Shown: positions 28,352 through 36,719, numbered from the stretch's first letter. The stretch is DNA of 64,000 nucleotides from Sva-07 sp942492715 (GCA_942492715.1 CALOFW010000019.1:1-64000); one strand, 5' to 3'. The notes: a model not told the origin generated them from the letters alone. Translations and numbers: made by a program.

Positions 28352-29788
28352 TCACCGAGCCAGACATCCCGGGTCGAGCGGTGTGTGGTTGACCACGGTG
28401 CCCATCCCCGGAAGTCGGAACAGGCCTTCGGCCCTGATCAGCCGGGCGACGGCCTCGTCGGCGCGCTGGTTGAGCAGGGTCATCTGGCGGAGCAGCGCCG
28501 CCGCGACGATCGGCGCAGCGAAGCTGGTGCCGGTCCATCGCGCCCAGTGCCGGAAGTCGTCGGGGTCGACGCTGCCCGGCCTCGGGAAGACCTCCATCTC
28601 GCCGTTGAACTCGAAGAAGGCACTCACGAGGTCGGTGCCGGGCGCACATGCGTCGACCCATGCTCCATGGTTGGTGTACGGCGCCGGCCCATAGGGATCG
28701 AGCGCTGCGACGGCGACCACCTCGGGAAGGCAGGCCGGGAACAGCGGCCGATCGGTCGCATCGTTGCCCGCCGATGCCACGACGACGGCACCGGTCCGCC
28801 GCACCCGACGCACGGCGGCCGAGAGGAGGTCCATCTCCTCGTCGGCATAACCGCCGAACGACATGTTGAGGATCGTCCGATCGTCGAGCACCTTGTCCGT
28901 CCGGAGCTGCTCGATCGCCTCGACCACGGTGGAGACGTCGACGTCGCCGAAGGGGAAGACGACGTTGACCGGCACGACGGCGCGCCCGGGCGCGAGGAGG
29001 TGGATCAGTCCCGCGATGAAGGTGCCGTGCCCGCTGGAGGGATCGAGAAAGCCGTCGGCCGGGTTGTCCGGGTCGGCGCCATCGGGCTGCTCCCATTCGT
29101 TCGGGAACGCCTTCGACAGCGGCAGCAGCATCGCGGGGCACACCTGTGGATCGGCGATCCCCGTGTCGAGCACCACGACCTTCGGGTCGCTGGCGCTGGC
29201 TGGGTCGTAGTCGCCTGGGAGCACGTCCGGCGCTGCCGCGGGCCGCGCCGTGCTCGGCCGCTGGCCGGAGCACACGTAGGGGTCTGCGAGCGTGGAACTC
29301 GCATAGATCGGGTTCGCGTAGACCGGGCTGGCGTACACCGGATTGGCGTAGATCGGGTTCGCATAGATCGGATTGGCGTAGATCGGATTGGCGTAGATCG
29401 GGTTCGCATAGATCGGATTGGCGTAGATCGGGTTCGCATAGATCGGATTGGCGTAGATCGGGTTCGCATAGATCGGCGTCGCGAACATCACATAGTTCGG
29501 TTCGACTCGCGCGCCACGGTGTCGGAGCTCGGCCACCGCATCATCGACGTCGCCAACGAATCGCACGCGGTAGGCGTCGGGCCCATCCGCGATGACGATC
29601 TGTTCGTGCGTCGCATGCGGAAAGAGACGGAGCGCGGCCCGGAGCGATTGGGGGTCGGCACACAACAACTGGCCGGGGCGGTACGCATACCCACCGGCGC
29701 GGCGCGCATAGTCGACGCGCCCGGACCAACCGGCTGGCGGTGGATCAGGTGGACGAGGGTCGGATTGCTTGCCGGTGGGGTCAGTCAT
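28352..29788 (-). CDS. Subtilisin-like (S8) serine protease with PIYAN pentapeptide repeats
   Basis: 478 residues, no signal peptide or membrane segment. Residues 1-30 are Pro-rich. Residues 33-103 (YRPGQLLCADPQSLRAAL, DAYRVRFVGDVDDAVAELR) form an alpha/beta domain that could be an inhibitor-like propeptide or sensor. Residues 105-164 are twelve pentapeptides, nine perfect PIYAN and three variants. The S8 domain follows with a full triad: Asp208 (VVVLDTGI), His254 (SGHGTFIAGL), Ser422 (GTSFAAPI), plus the oxyanion Asn342 (SAGND). The start overlaps the 3' end of the upstream cyclase-STAND gene by 8 bp, so both proteins are made from one transcript. A cytoplasmic protease coupled to a STAND sensor suggests signalling or a defence effector; this is inference. 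Confidence 0.88.
   Translation of the reverse strand: MTDPTGKQSDPRPPDPPPAGWSGRVDYARRAGGYAYRPGQLLCADPQSLRAALRLFPHATHEQIVIADGPDAYRVRFVGDVDDAVAELRHRGARVEPNYVMFATPIYANPIYANPIYANPIYANPIYANPIYANPIYANPIYANPIYANPVYASPVYANPIYASSTLADPYVCSGQRPSTARPAAAPDVLPGDYDPASASDPKVVVLDTGIADPQVCPAMLLPLSKAFPNEWEQPDGADPDNPADGFLDPSSGHGTFIAGLIHLLAPGRAVVPVNVVFPFGDVDVSTVVEAIEQLRTDKVLDDRTILNMSFGGYADEEMDLLSAAVRRVRRTGAVVVASAGNDATDRPLFPACLPEVVAVAALDPYGPAPYTNHGAWVDACAPGTDLVSAFFEFNGEMEVFPRPGSVDPDDFRHWARWTGTSFAAPIVAAALLRQMTLLNQRADEAVARLIRAEGLFRLPGMGTVVNHTPLDPGCLAR
29297..29476 (-). repeat. Twelve 15-bp repeats encoding PIYAN-type pentapeptides
   Basis: Perfectly in-frame 15-bp tandem units inside the S8 protease gene. Alternate units differ at synonymous positions, so adjacent pairs form a 30-bp higher-order repeat. 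Copy number is likely to vary by slippage, which would change linker length but keep the frame. Confidence 0.95.
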
Positions 29789-32507
29789 TGCTGGTCCTTT
29801 CGCTCGGTGTCTGATCGGTCGACGTGGGGGCGCCGACGGAGTCGGCGATCACCTGCTCGAGGATCCGCCGGGTCAGCGCAGCGGTCTGGAGCGAGTCGAG
29901 CACCGCCCCGGCAGCGTTCTCAGCCTCCAGCTCCTCCGGGTCGAGATGCTGCCCGGCATCGGCGAGCAGGCGTTCGAGTTCCTCGACGTCGAAGTCGTAG
30001 AGGCGATGGCCAGTGGCATCGAGACCGGCGACCGCAGCCGCCTGCAGCCGTACCGCCATCGCCCACTGCCCCAAGCGGCCGGCGAGGTGGGCGGCGAGGA
30101 GGGCCGAGAAGGCGAGCATCACCGGCTGGCCGATCACCAGTGCCTCCTCGAGGCAGGCGAGCTGGTAGGAGGCAGCGGCAGGGTTGTCGCCGCGGCGCAA
30201 TGCGATCTCGGCGACGTTGCCGTTGGCCGACGCGACCTTGGCGGAGAGGTCGAGCTCGACATACGCCGCGAGTTCGCGTCGGAACGCATCCTCACTGGCA
30301 TCGGGGCCACCCGCGCTGAGCTGCGCGATGCCCAACAGGTTCCACATCCGCGCGCTGTCGCCGACCAGGAGGTCGCGTTCGAGCACTCGGCGTGCGAGCT
30401 CGGCCGCGCCATCGAAGTCTCCGCGGCGAATCAGCACCTCACCCTGCGTTCGTTCGATCGCCACGCCGGACCACGGCGGCGTCCCGACGCGATCGCGCAG
30501 TTCTGTGGCGGTGGCGAGCAGTTCCTCCGCCTGACGCTGGTCACCGCGACGGAAGTGGAGATCGGCGAGCGTGGCCAGAAGCACCGCACGCGTCGGCGTC
30601 GGTTCGCCGAGTCGCTCCGTCAGCGATGTCAGCTCCGAGATGCCGGCCTCGAACCGCTGCGTCGCATCGTGATACCCACCCAAACTGCAGGCGACGGCTT
30701 GCGCCCGTTCATGATCGATACTGGCGAGCGGACCAATGATGCCTCTGAGATTGGCGACCTCTACCGCCACCTCCCCGAGCCATTGCCGGTCCGCCAGCCG
30801 CCATGGACCGACACGATCGAGAAGGTCGGTCGCGACCCGGCCGACCACCACGGCGGACTCAGCCGAATCCACCAGCAGACCGAGCCCGAACTCCCTGACG
30901 GACTCGAGCAGCCGATAGCGGGTGCCGGCCCCTGACTGATCGAGCGCGACGAGTGATTTGTCGAAGAGCGCCCAGACCAGCTCGGGAATGTCATCCGCAG
31001 CCAACACGACCCCTTCGGGCACGTTCGCAGTGTGACGGTCGCTGTCGGCGAGCGCGATCGTGGCCGAACGGAGCGTGAACGAACCGGCGAACACGGCGAG
31101 CCGGCGCAGCGCAGCGCGAGCATCGTCGTCGAGCAGGTCGTAGCTCCACTGGAGCAGCCCTCGCAACGTGCGCTGGCGTTCGGGCAGATGTCGCTCGCTG
31201 CTGCGGAGGAGGCTGAAACGATCCGCCAATCCGTCGAGGATCTCGGGCACGGTCAGTACCTTGACCCGGGCTGCAGCGATTTCGATCGCCAACGGAATCC
31301 CGTCGACTTGTGAACAGATACGCGCGATGTCGGCGAGGTGCGGAGCCGGATCGAAATCGGGGCGCACCGCCGTGGCCCGATCGACGAACAACTCGACCGC
31401 CGGTGACGACTCCAGCGCGTGATCGCCCGAGTCGAGCGTCGCGACGCCCAGGGGCTCCAGGCGCCACACCACTTCTGCGGGAACGTTCAGCGGCTCGCGG
31501 CCCGTGGTCAGAATCGCGACGCCGGACGCGGCAAGCGCAGGCAGCAGGGCAGCGCAGGCGTCGAGGCAGGATTCGATGTTGTCGATGATGAGCAGCACCC
31601 GTCGGTCCCGCGCCCACGCGACCAGTTCGAGACCGACATCACCGTCCGGGGCAGGGCTGAGGCCGACTGCGTCAGCGATCTTCGACGCGACCAACGCGGG
31701 GTCGACCACGTCGGCGAGCTCCGCAAGCCACACCCCGTCGGCCCACTCGCTCGCGTGTTCGAGGCCGACTTCGACGGCGAGCCGCGTCTTGCCGGTGCCG
31801 CCGGGGCCGACGATGCTGACGATGAACCCCTGCGAAATCATCTCGCCGACCTTGGCGAGCGCCGACTCGCGACCGATGAACGACGTCGGAAGACGCACCA
31901 GGTTGTGTCCGTCGGCCGGGATCGCACGCAGTGGCCGGTCGGCCGGCGCTGCTCCGATCGGGTCGAGCCTCACGAGCTCGACCGGTTCGTCGAAGTCGCG
32001 GACGCGGAATCGACCGAGCGCAACCTCCCTGACCGGCGACGCCACGCGTCGGCTGTCGAGCGAGGATCGCGTCGCGACGATCTGGCCACCGTGTGCCGTG
32101 TTGACCACACGGGCCGCCTGGTGCACCGCCATGGCGATGTAGTTGTCGCCCCGCGGAACTGCGACGCCCGAGTGGAGCCCAGCGCGCACTCGAATCTCCC
32201 CGCCGTCCGGCCAGGGCTCACCGGCGAGGCCGCGCTGCAACTGCGCACACGCAGCGATCGCGTGATCGACGTCGTCGAACGCCACGAAGAACGCGTCGCC
32301 CTCCGTGCTCACTTCGCACCCACCGTGGTCGGCGATGGCTGCTCGCACGATCTCCCGGTGGCGTTCGAAGAGGTCCGGGGCGACATCGGGGAGCCGCTTG
32401 AGCAACCGCGTCGAACCCTCGATGTCCGTGAACACGAATGTGACGGTGCCGGTGGGGAGCGCCCTGACCTCTGTGGTTGCGCCGGCGCCGCTACCCACAC
32501 CGCTCAC
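29781..32507 (-). CDS. Class III nucleotidyl cyclase - STAND NTPase - TPR protein
   Basis: 908 residues. Residues 18-185 are a class III cyclase domain with both metal aspartates (Asp28 in FTDIEGST, Asp71 in EGDAFFVAF); the transition-state Asn of textbook cyclases is replaced by His in AVHQAARV, as in many bacterial cyclase-ATPase proteins. Residues 205-530 are a STAND/NB-ARC-like NTPase: Walker A GPGGTGKT (234-241), Walker B RVLLIIDN (303-310), and the GREPLNVPAEVVWRLEPLG and GIPLAIEIAAARV motifs. Residues 560-880 are helical repeats of TPR type. STAND proteins oligomerise on ligand binding by their repeats. The gene overlaps the downstream PIYAN-protease by 8 bp. The cyclase may be a sensor, an effector or an enzyme; the sequence cannot say. 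Confidence 0.88.
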   Translation of the reverse strand: MSGVGSGAGATTEVRALPTGTVTFVFTDIEGSTRLLKRLPDVAPDLFERHREIVRAAIADHGGCEVSTEGDAFFVAFDDVDHAIAACAQLQRGLAGEPWPDGGEIRVRAGLHSGVAVPRGDNYIAMAVHQAARVVNTAHGGQIVATRSSLDSRRVASPVREVALGRFRVRDFDEPVELVRLDPIGAAPADRPLRAIPADGHNLVRLPTSFIGRESALAKVGEMISQGFIVSIVGPGGTGKTRLAVEVGLEHASEWADGVWLAELADVVDPALVASKIADAVGLSPAPDGDVGLELVAWARDRRVLLIIDNIESCLDACAALLPALAASGVAILTTGREPLNVPAEVVWRLEPLGVATLDSGDHALESSPAVELFVDRATAVRPDFDPAPHLADIARICSQVDGIPLAIEIAAARVKVLTVPEILDGLADRFSLLRSSERHLPERQRTLRGLLQWSYDLLDDDARAALRRLAVFAGSFTLRSATIALADSDRHTANVPEGVVLAADDIPELVWALFDKSLVALDQSGAGTRYRLLESVREFGLGLLVDSAESAVVVGRVATDLLDRVGPWRLADRQWLGEVAVEVANLRGIIGPLASIDHERAQAVACSLGGYHDATQRFEAGISELTSLTERLGEPTPTRAVLLATLADLHFRRGDQRQAEELLATATELRDRVGTPPWSGVAIERTQGEVLIRRGDFDGAAELARRVLERDLLVGDSARMWNLLGIAQLSAGGPDASEDAFRRELAAYVELDLSAKVASANGNVAEIALRRGDNPAAASYQLACLEEALVIGQPVMLAFSALLAAHLAGRLGQWAMAVRLQAAAVAGLDATGHRLYDFDVEELERLLADAGQHLDPEELEAENAAGAVLDSLQTAALTRRILEQVIADSVGAPTSTDQTPSERTSND

Positions 32508-32664
32508 GTCCGCAGCCCCCTCGGATCATCGCTCCAGTGTCGCGCACCGCTCGATCGAATGGGACGGGAATTCCAGAGGTGGTAGCCGGCTCGACGGTCG
32601 GATGCGGCGAACATCGACGGAAACCCGCTGCACCCGACATACTGGACCACTACATATCGATCAC

Positions 32665-33049
32665 GGGGCTGACTGGTTTCGACGTCAGTAACGCTGTTCG
32701 AGTCTGCGACCCGAGTTCCTCAGACTCGCTAAACGGGGGACCCAAAAGAATTGCCGATGAGCAGTTCGCTCTCGCCGCCTGATTCACATCAAGTGAGCGA
32801 AGAGTCATCGTGAGCAGAAATGTCGCACGGGGCCAATCCATCACAGCCCGGCAACAGAAGTGAGGGATGACGGCAGGAAAGACTGCTGACGGCGAGAAAG
32901 ACCGCTGACTTGTCGGAAAGACGGCGCGTGGTCCGCCTCGAGCGGACAGCCGACCCGTCGGTGTCACAGCGTCAGTGGCAATACCGGGAATGGTCGTAGC
33001 AGGTTCGTTCACCGGCTGATGGACGGGGGTTCGATTCCCCCCAGCTCCA
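32665..33049 (+). ncRNA. ssrA: tmRNA (SsrA)
   Basis: One-piece tmRNA of 385 nt. The 5' end GGGGCTG pairs with the 3' CAGCTCC to form the acceptor stem (33042-33048) followed by A; CCA is not encoded. The T-arm is GGGGG-TTCGATT-CCCCC. The early TGGTTTCGAC segment is typical of tmRNA. The tag frame ends at TGA 32780-32782 and encodes KRIADEQFALAA at its end, the conserved ALAA degradation signal. A -10-like TACATA lies at 32651-32656. No hairpin terminator follows the gene; a cargo gene begins 35 bp later. The last ~25 bp are the recurrent integration core. Confidence 0.94.
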
Positions 33050-33052
33050 CGA
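33028..33052 (+). repeat. Integration core A (3' end of tmRNA)
   Basis: GGTTCGATTCCCCCCAGCTC plus CACGA, the T-arm and acceptor end of the tmRNA gene. It is the left boundary of the tandem element array. The right side carries CATCTACCAGG at 33059-33069, also found after cores B and C. Confidence 0.88.
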
Positions 33053-33083
33053 AACGTGGCATCTACCAGGGGAAATACCGGGG

Positions 33084-33659
33084 ATGGCCGCGGATCCCGA
33101 CGCCACACCGGCAGAGTCGGTCGACTTCCTCGTCGACCATCAGGGCTCGCTCCTCGCCTGGTACATCGGCATCTTCATCGTGTTCGGCGCCGCGCTCGTC
33201 CCGATGGCACTCGCGCTGCGTCAGCGTCTGGCCAGCGCAGCGCCCCTACTTGCGAACACCGGGATGGTCTTCGCGGCGATCTGGGCGACGCTCATGTACG
33301 CCACAGGAATGATCTCGAACATCGGGATCGAAGCGGTCGCCGACCTCGCCGAATCCGACCCCGACCGGGCCGCCACCGTGTGGTCGACGATCGACACCGT
33401 CACCAACGGGCTCGGCGGCGGCAACGAACTCGTCGGCGGCATCTGGATCCTCCTGGTGTCGATCGCCGGTCTCCTCACCGCTCGGCTCCCCCGCTGGCTG
33501 AACGTCGTCGGCATCGTCACTGCCGTCGCCGGACTGGTGACCGTCGTGCCCGACTTCGAAGCGATCGAGATGGTCTTCGGACTCGGCTCGATCATCTGGT
33601 TCATCGGCGTCGGTGTCACCCTCCTGCGTGATGGTCGTAGCGGCGAGGTGACCTCATGA
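33084..33659 (+). CDS. Membrane protein, DUF4386-like
   Basis: 191 residues with about five or six hydrophobic segments (LAWYIGIFIVFGAALVPMAL, NTGMVFAAIWATLMYATGM, LVGGIWILLVSIAGLLTA, WLNVVGIVTAVAGLVTVV, MVFGLGSIIWFIGVGVTLL). The GGNELVGGIWILLVS region resembles DUF4386 proteins of unknown function. ATG 33084 lies 35 bp past the tmRNA end with no terminator between, so it may be transcribed by read-through from ssrA. Its stop overlaps the next gene by 4 bp. Cargo of element 1. Confidence 0.7.
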   Translation: MAADPDATPAESVDFLVDHQGSLLAWYIGIFIVFGAALVPMALALRQRLASAAPLLANTGMVFAAIWATLMYATGMISNIGIEAVADLAESDPDRAATVWSTIDTVTNGLGGGNELVGGIWILLVSIAGLLTARLPRWLNVVGIVTAVAGLVTVVPDFEAIEMVFGLGSIIWFIGVGVTLLRDGRSGEVTS

Positions 33660-34105
33660 ACTCGACGCTCACGCCCTCCACGTCGAGTCGAACGACCGCA
33701 TCGCCGGCAGTCGGCGTTGCCGCCATCGGCGCCAGTGCGATCCTGCTCGGCTTCGCCGGACTCCAGATCGCACTCGCCGCCGGCGCCCCACTCGGCGAAC
33801 ACGTGTGGGGAGGCACCCAGGAACGGGTGCTCCCCACCGGGATGCGAGCCGCCGCCGGCGGTGCCGCCATCGCACTAACAGCCGCGGCGGGTGTCGTGCC
33901 TCGCATGGCGGGCCTCACTGGTCGACCGGCCCGCTGGCTCTCGCCCGCCACCTGGGGGATCGCGGGCTACCTCGCGTTGAACACGTTCGGGAACCTGGCC
34001 TCGTCCAGCGACGTCGAACGCTCCTTGTTCGGGCCAGCCACGGCGATCGCCTCGGCCCTCACCGCCGTGGTGGCACTTCGCACTCGACGTCTGACGTCGA
34101 CATGA
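33656..34105 (+). CDS. Small membrane protein, unknown
   Basis: 149 residues with four hydrophobic segments (AVGVAAIGASAILLGFAGLQIALAAGA split, AAAGGAAIALTAAAGVV, WGIAGYLALNTFGNLA, PATAIASALTAVVAL). No family is recognised with certainty; similar short four-helix proteins occur in actinobacteria. The start overlaps the upstream membrane protein by 4 bp (ATGA), so the two are co-translated. Cargo of element 1. Confidence 0.7.
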   Translation: MNSTLTPSTSSRTTASPAVGVAAIGASAILLGFAGLQIALAAGAPLGEHVWGGTQERVLPTGMRAAAGGAAIALTAAAGVVPRMAGLTGRPARWLSPATWGIAGYLALNTFGNLASSSDVERSLFGPATAIASALTAVVALRTRRLTST

Positions 34106-34490
34106 CGACGGTCGGAACGGGCTCGACGAGTTGATCGCCGCCCGGCGCATCACCCAAGTCGGAGATCCAGGTCCCACCCCCGCCATGATCTGCAAGGCCC
34201 GACATGGAGAAGTGCACGGATCGGTACCCGAGTCGCTACCCGGATCGCTCACGATCGCCATCGGCGCCGGACCTCGCCGACACGGGTAGTGATCCGTGAC
34301 CTCGACGGCGCTCCATGGAGGCGATGACGACAAGTGCCGCCGACGACGAGATCCGATCTCGCATGGCCAACCGAGGCGACGTGCGCTGCACGCCCATTTC
34401 CTGCTACTCCATGCAACAGCTGGGCGGCATCGACCTCGACCTGCAGGACGGAAATCGGACGGACGGGACGGGAAAAGGACGGGAAACACC

Positions 34491-34525
34491 GGTCACCAAC
34501 GGTCACTCACGGTCAACAACGGTCA
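34491..34525 (+). repeat. GGTCA pentamer array, element 1
   Basis: GGTCA starts at 34491, 34501, 34511 and 34521, an exact 10-bp period, so all four lie on one face of the helix. The last copy is 71 bp before integration core B. Such phased repeats next to an attachment core look like arm-type sites for a recombinase or directionality factor. Confidence 0.85.
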
Positions 34526-34591
34526 CTCGAAAACCGGGCCTGACCAGGGGTGCAACGCTCTGACCAGGGCGGGGGAAGATTCGTGCAAGGT

Positions 34592-34614
34592 GGTTCGATT
34601 CCCCCAGCTCCACG
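34592..34614 (+). repeat. Integration core B
   Basis: GGTTCGATTCCCCCAGCTCC plus ACG(A), identical to the tmRNA 3' end except for one C fewer. It ends element 1. CATCTACCAGG follows at 34628-34638. Confidence 0.9.
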
Positions 34615-34713
34615 ACGCCTAAATGGGCATCTACCAGGTCTTTTGCCGGGGGGAAATCCGACGGGACGACCCCTTCGGCGAAGTCGGGTCGCTGACCAGG
34701 GATTCCGCGGAAG

Positions 34714-34747
34714 TGATGGACGGGGGTGTCGAGCCCCCAGAAGTACG
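34714..34747 (+). repeat. Degenerate tmRNA 3'-end copy
   Basis: TGATGGACGGGGGTGTCGAG followed by CCCCCAG resembles the last 30 bases of ssrA (TGATGGACGGGGGTTCGATT). The acceptor part has diverged. It may be a decayed boundary of an earlier insertion. Confidence 0.55.
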
Positions 34748-35169
34748 AAGTCGGTGCTCACATCACTGCAGCTCAGCGAGGGTGCCAGCCCAAGCCAGCG
34801 GTTGCGAAGGCGGGAAACGGGCGGATGAAAACACGATCGTGCCCCTCCGATTCGACCGCTGACGGCTCGGCGACCGCAGTGTTGTTGAATCCGGGCTTTG
34901 CGACGCGACACGTGGTCGGCGCCGCGAGGAAAGGTCGTCAGCGTCTCGAGGACCTCGCCTCCTTCGTCGATGCCAACGAGTGCAGCGCGCTGCACGCTTC
35001 CATCGAGTTCGAGCTCGGCAAGCTCGCCCAGGCGACCAGGCGTCACGACGACGCCCGCGGACACTTCGAGCGTGTTCTCGCCGTGCTCGAGGGCTTCCCC
35101 GAGGCCGGCGACTTCCGCCAGGCGTCGGAACGACTCTCACAACTGACTGAACTGCGCAGGACCCGCTAG
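34726..35169 (+). CDS. Short TPR-like protein or gene fragment
   Basis: Open frame with a convincing helical C-terminal part of about 75 residues (ALHASIEFELGKLAQATRRH, DDARGHFERVLAVLEGF, FRQASERLSQLTEL), which looks like one or two TPR hairpins. The first half, which overlaps the degenerate core, is not protein-like, so the true start may be an internal ATG/GTG near 34900 or the gene may be a fragment. Cargo of element 2. Confidence 0.35.
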   Translation: MSSPQKYEVGAHITAAQRGCQPKPAVAKAGNGRMKTRSCPSDSTADGSATAVLLNPGFATRHVVGAARKGRQRLEDLASFVDANECSALHASIEFELGKLAQATRRHDDARGHFERVLAVLEGFPEAGDFRQASERLSQLTELRRTR

Positions 35170-35206
35170 GGACCGAGGCGGCGATTCTTCGGCTCGGTGA
35201 TCTCGG

Positions 35207-36457
35207 TCAGGCGCGCAGCGTGCCGATGGGGATCACTGCGATGCCGTCCTCGCGGACGTAGCCATAACCCGTGGCGGTGATGACACCGAGCACGGCCGGC
35301 TCGCCGCGTCGCTCGATGTCGACGACGTTACGGAACTTCGACAGCGACGTGGCGGCCTGATCGATGGCGGCCTGGCCGAGCTTGATCTCGAACGCCGCCC
35401 AACGGCCATCGGCGAGCTCCACGACGGCATCGACCTCGAGGCCCTTGTTGTCGCGGTAGTGCAGCACCGATCCGCCGAGCGGTTGAGACAGCACGCGCAG
35501 ATCGCGTACGACGAGCGACTCGAACAAGAACCCGAAGAAGTTGAGATCCTGCAGCAACCGCTCCGGTCCGGCGCGCAGCGCGGCAACGGCGAGCGACGGA
35601 TCCGCAAAGTGACGTTTCGCCGACGAGCGCAACTGGCGAGTCGAGCGCAGATGCGGCGCCCACGCCGGCTGGTCCTCGATCACCATCAGCCGCTCCAACA
35701 CGGTCAGGTACTCCGAGACCGTGAGGCGACTCAACTCGCCATCCGCGCCGCCGGCATCGGCCGCCAGCGTCGTGATCGTGACCTCTGTGGCGACGTTGCG
35801 GGCCATCGAGCGCACCAACGCCTCGATCTTGGCTGGATCGCGCCGTGCGCCACTCACTCGAGCGACATCGACAGAGCATGTCTGGTGCAAGTAGTCGATC
35901 GCCGCCTGCGCCGCGGCGCCAACCGACGCTCCATGTTGAGCCGGCCATCCCCCGATCGTGATCAACTCCGCCAAGCGCGGCACCGTCATCCCCGAATCGG
36001 CAGCTCGAACAGGCACCCCTGCGAACATCTCGGAGAAGCTGACCTGCCCGGTGGTATGACCGGACTCGGCGAGCGACATGGGCCGCATGCGAAGAAACGA
36101 GAACCGCCCCGCTCCCGTGTGGCGATCGACGTCATCGGGCGGCACCGAGGAACCTGTGAGAACGAACTGACCCGCTGCCTGACGCTCGTCGACAGCCCGG
36201 CGAACGTGGTTCCAGATCGCGGGTTCGACCTGCCACTCGTCCAGCAGCCTCGGAATTGGACCGTCGAGCACCAGCGACGGATCGACACGGGCCGCAGCGA
36301 GCGCCTGCGCGTCGACGTCGAGCAACACCTCGCTGCCCGCCTGCCGCTTGGCGGTCTCGGTCTTGCCACACGCCTTGGGACCCTCGATGACCACCGCGCC
36401 CGCGGCATCGAGTCGGCGCCTCAGCTCATCATCGACAACTCGCGGCAGGTAGCTCAT
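35207..36457 (-). CDS. AAA+ ATPase with DUF4143 domain
   Basis: 416 residues. The N-terminal P-loop is VVIEGPKACGKTETAKR (Walker A GPKACGKT, about residue 25), then LVLDGPIPRLLDEWQ (Walker B-like) and FVLTGSS (sensor). The DUF4143 C-terminal half contains SVDVARVSGARRDP, LTVSEYLTVLERLMVIED, KRHFADPSLAVAAL and LHYRDNKGLEVDAVVELADGRWAAFEIKLG, the last a restriction-endonuclease-like core (E-V-D...E-I-K). Such ATPases are common as single cargo genes in mobile islands; their role is unresolved, with antitoxin-like or defence functions proposed. It is the only intact gene of element 2. Confidence 0.9.
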   Translation of the reverse strand: MSYLPRVVDDELRRRLDAAGAVVIEGPKACGKTETAKRQAGSEVLLDVDAQALAAARVDPSLVLDGPIPRLLDEWQVEPAIWNHVRRAVDERQAAGQFVLTGSSVPPDDVDRHTGAGRFSFLRMRPMSLAESGHTTGQVSFSEMFAGVPVRAADSGMTVPRLAELITIGGWPAQHGASVGAAAQAAIDYLHQTCSVDVARVSGARRDPAKIEALVRSMARNVATEVTITTLAADAGGADGELSRLTVSEYLTVLERLMVIEDQPAWAPHLRSTRQLRSSAKRHFADPSLAVAALRAGPERLLQDLNFFGFLFESLVVRDLRVLSQPLGGSVLHYRDNKGLEVDAVVELADGRWAAFEIKLGQAAIDQAATSLSKFRNVVDIERRGEPAVLGVITATGYGYVREDGIAVIPIGTLRA

Positions 36458-36619
36458 CCCGTCTCACTTCCGAACGATGAATGGGCCGATCGCCCCCCAC
36501 CACTATACATGTCGTACCCACTCGACTATCCACTCTGTACCGCCATGGCTGATCGATTCGTACTTCGCACCTTGCGACACTGCCACCCCACCAGGGGCGG
36601 GAAAAGGGCGGGCAACACA

Positions 36620-36654
36620 GGTCAACACAGGTCACTCACGGTCACCAACGGTCA
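36620..36654 (+). repeat. GGTCA pentamer array, element 2
   Basis: GGTCA starts at 36620, 36630, 36640 and 36650, again an exact 10-bp period, with the last copy 70 bp before core C. Similarity to the other two arrays extends through CACTCGAAAACCG and GCAACGCTCTGACCAGG, but not further upstream. Confidence 0.85.
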
Positions 36655-36719
36655 CTCGAAAACCGATCCTGACCAGGGATGCAACGCTCTGACCAGGCAT
36701 GACGGGCGAATTCCGTCGG

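Larger units (their letters stand above)
34197..34616 (+). repeat. Terminal repeat of element 1 (paired with 53216-53640)
   Basis: A diverged ~420-bp sequence shared with the right end of element 3. Shared parts in order: GTACCCGAGTC plus CTACCCGGATCG, an inverted repeat arm CGGGTAGTGA (34283-34292) facing TCGCTACCCG (34233-34242), a block near the ATG 34318 region, CTGCAGGACGGAA, the GGTCA array and the integration core. A small plus-strand frame (34315-34563) is conserved in both copies (M-x-A-x-TT start, TNGHSRSTTVTRK end). Confidence 0.8.

Noticed and set aside
29297..29476. Regular short repeats that could look like a CRISPR array
   Set aside because: The 15-bp units are contiguous, have no spacers and keep the reading frame of the protease gene.
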